From contig DPLL01000470.1 in the NCBI GenBank assembly GCA_003542015.1, positions 2,646 to 7,930 on the forward strand: DNA of 5,285 nucleotides, in the 5' to 3' direction. Below are positions 3,862 to 5,285 of the stretch, piece after piece. Within the stretch, counting starts at the first letter, position 1, and every line of letters begins with the position of its first letter. The notes beneath the pieces are model-generated. The model saw only the letters and a list, made by a program, of their open reading frames with translations. It made no database searches and was not told the origin of the DNA. A program made the position numbers and the translations under genes. The stretch is from Microcoleaceae cyanobacterium UBA9251. GTDB lineage: Bacteria > Cyanobacteriota > Cyanobacteriia > Cyanobacteriales > Microcoleaceae.

Positions 3862-5285
3862 ATGGCTGACAATTCCATTCAAGAAAATCGCCTATCCCTC
3901 GCCCGCGCCAGTTTGCGCCTCGCCCTGGCGCGCTATTCTCACCTACGCCAAATCAAAAAAGACTCGAATACAGACTCGAATACAGAATTAGAAGCCGCAC
4001 TGCAAAATCAGTTAGATATCTTAACTTACACCTCCGAAAAACTAGACCACAGCGTCATTCGCATCGCTACTTTCGGCTTAGTTAGTCGCGGCAAATCAGC
4101 AGTATTAAATGCACTTTTAGGTCAAAAAATTCTGCAAACAGGCCCTCTCAATGGCGTTACCCAATGGCCGCGTTCCGTGCGCTGGCCAGTGCCTTTATCC
4201 CTGAATAACGGGGAGTCATCCGCAGTGCAAGTCGAATTAATTGATACACCCGGAATTGATGAAGTTGGCGGCGAAGTGCGCGGGGAAATGGCGAAACAAG
4301 TAACTCGCCAAGCCGACTTAATTTTGTTTGTCGTCGCCGGCGATATCACCCGCACTGAATATCAAGCACTGTGCGAATTACAAACAGCTCAAAAACCGCT
4401 GATTTTAGTTTTTAATAAAATTGACCTCTATCCAGAATTAGACAGAAAAGCTATTTACAAAAGTTTGCAAGCCCTGGGAAATGCCGAAAAGTTAGCAGCC
4501 GATGCGGTGACAGATAAATCAGATAGCGAAAATTTGTCCCCAAACAATCCCTCACCTAAATCTGCTACAAAATCGCCTACAAAATCCGCTCCTAAAAATG
4601 CCAAATCTTTAGAAATAGTGATGATAGCTGCGGAACCGGCACCGATGCAGGTACGAATTGAATGGCCCGATGGCAGAATTACTCACGAGTGGGAGTCGCC
4701 GCCACCGCAGGTAGACGAGCTCAAACAGAAAATTTTGACGATTCTTAACCGAGAAGGTCGATCGCTCCTAGCTCTCAATGCTTTAATGGAAGCTAGAGAT
4801 GCTGAAGCAAATATAGCCCATCAAATTCTCAAATTGCGACAAACAGAAGCCGAAGATTTAATCTGGCAATTTGCGAAATATAAAGCTCTAGCTGTTGGCT
4901 TAAATCCCATTGCTTTCCTCGACGTCATGGGAGCAACTGTCGCCGATTTAGCCTTAATTCGCTCTTTATCCAGACTTTACGGTTTACCCATGACTGGTTA
5001 CGAAGCGGGGAAACTTTGGAAAACTATTTTCTCTAGTGCTGGAGGCGTACTTTTGGGAGAATTGGGTAGCAGTTTTCTCTTAGGATTCGGCAAAAGTGCA
5101 GCCATTGCTGCTCCCCAAATGGGCTTTTCTACTTTTGCAGGAGTTGCAGTTACTCAGGCTAGTTTAGCAGCTTATGGAACCTATGCTGTCGGTCGCGCCG
5201 CCCAAGTTTATTTAGAAAAAGGCTGCACCTGGGGCCCCCTGGGACAAGATACGGTAATTCAAGAAATTCTCGGCACCATAGAACG
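3862..5285 (+). CDS. GTPase with DUF697 region, complete G motifs (3' end beyond window)
   Basis: The frame is open from ATG 3862 to the window edge: 474 codons and no stop, so the C-terminus is missing. A helical N-terminus (1-62) leads to a TRAFAC-type G domain. It has G1 GLVSRGKS (72-79), a likely G2 Thr100 in NGVT, G3 DTPG (128-131), the strand LILFVVAGDIT (153-163), G4 NKID (185-188) and G5-like MIAAEP (254-259). A DUF697-type hydrophobic region runs from about 340, with NPIAFLDVMGA (348-358) followed by Gly/Ala-rich helices (391-445) that probably touch or enter a membrane. It is paralogous to the protein just upstream: both share AGDIT-x-(T/S)-E and a PDG turn after G5. Unlike that protein it has no N-terminal membrane hairpin, and it carries a Lys/Ser/Pro-rich insert between G4 and G5. 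No Shine-Dalgarno precedes the ATG, so translation is probably coupled to the upstream gene. The specific role is unknown; membrane-linked GTPase is the safe call. Confidence 0.9.
   Translation, partial: MADNSIQENRLSLARASLRLALARYSHLRQIKKDSNTDSNTELEAALQNQLDILTYTSEKLDHSVIRIATFGLVSRGKSAVLNALLGQKILQTGPLNGVTQWPRSVRWPVPLSLNNGESSAVQVELIDTPGIDEVGGEVRGEMAKQVTRQADLILFVVAGDITRTEYQALCELQTAQKPLILVFNKIDLYPELDRKAIYKSLQALGNAEKLAADAVTDKSDSENLSPNNPSPKSATKSPTKSAPKNAKSLEIVMIAAEPAPMQVRIEWPDGRITHEWESPPPQVDELKQKILTILNREGRSLLALNALMEARDAEANIAHQILKLRQTEAEDLIWQFAKYKALAVGLNPIAFLDVMGATVADLALIRSLSRLYGLPMTGYEAGKLWKTIFSSAGGVLLGELGSSFLLGFGKSAAIAAPQMGFSTFAGVAVTQASLAAYGTYAVGRAAQVYLEKGCTWGPLGQDTVIQEILGTIE
3904..3932 (+). repeat. 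GC-rich inverted repeat early in the second GTPase gene
   Basis: CGCGCCAG (3904-3911) and CTGGCGCG (3925-3932) are perfect 8-bp inverted arms around a 13-base loop. The hairpin begins 42 bases after the A of the start codon, inside the coding sequence, and is much richer in GC than the rest of the gene. It may slow early translation or protect the mRNA 5' part of this cistron, but no T run follows, so it is not an intrinsic terminator. Confidence 0.6.
3961..3984 (+). repeat. Perfect 12-bp in-frame tandem duplication (DSNT twice)
   Basis: GACTCGAATACA is repeated exactly (3961-3972 and 3973-3984) within the second GTPase gene. It adds the tetrapeptide Asp-Ser-Asn-Thr twice at residues 34-41, in the polar linker before the G domain. 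The unit is a multiple of three, so the frame is kept. Identical copies suggest a recent slippage event. Confidence 0.9.
4501..4608 (+). other. Low-complexity Lys/Ser/Pro insert between G4 and G5 of the second GTPase
   Basis: Residues about 214-249 have no counterpart in the upstream paralogue, where G4 and G5 are about 36 residues closer. The first part is acidic (DAVTDKSDSEN). The second (226-249) is built from SPK, ATK, SPTK and SAPK units and is strongly basic. The DNA repeats ACAAAATC-type words, consistent with expansion by slippage. It is likely a disordered surface loop. Confidence 0.7.

Noticed and set aside
3791..3991. Open frame from TTG 3791 spanning the junction of the two GTPase genes
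   Set aside because: It overlaps both genes in another frame and has no recognisable protein character. The frame starting at 3862 carries the GTPase motifs.
4122..4355. Minus-strand open frame within the second GTPase gene
   Set aside because: It is antisense to the G3 region; the plus strand encodes DTPG and the AGDIT strand there.

Overview
The window looks like chromosomal DNA from a cyanobacterium, probably a filamentous Oscillatoriales-type organism. The octamer GCGATCGC (the HIP1 palindrome abundant in many cyanobacterial genomes) occurs six times (310-317, 349-356, 829-836, 2099-2106, 2623-2630, 3097-3104). A heptameric short tandem repeat of the cyanobacterial STRR type lies at 114-162. 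The genus cannot be fixed from sequence alone.

Layout. Positions 1-60 may hold the 3' end of an upstream gene, but the edge is too short to decide. A run of seven AGTCANN heptamers (114-162) ends 8 bp before ygfZ (171-1223, +), which encodes a folate-binding YgfZ/GcvT-like protein of iron-sulfur cluster maintenance. It faces a minus-strand gene (1373-1879) for a 168-aa acidic, mostly helical protein I do not recognise. The convergent gap between them carries a 15-bp tandem duplication and a 78-bp imperfect palindrome. The core of the palindrome is a good intrinsic terminator for the minus-strand gene. A divergent gap of about 140 bp then leads to a small two-helix membrane protein gene (2018-2260, +).

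The last half holds two neighbouring plus-strand genes for paralogous P-loop GTPases with DUF697-type hydrophobic C-terminal regions (2401-3828, and 3862 running off the window end). They lie in the same reading frame, 33 bp apart, and are separated by one in-frame stop. The second has clear G1, G3 and G4 motifs. The first has a membrane hairpin at its N-terminus, a P-loop and an NKxD motif, but its G3/switch II region is deleted and DTPG is replaced by NTTN. The simplest reading is an operon for a membrane-associated pair: one competent GTPase and one degenerate partner.

No CRISPR array, insertion sequence, tRNA, rRNA or recognisable defence cassette is visible. The most interesting material is the asymmetric GTPase pair and its junction, followed by the terminator-bearing palindrome and the repeat-rich leader of ygfZ.
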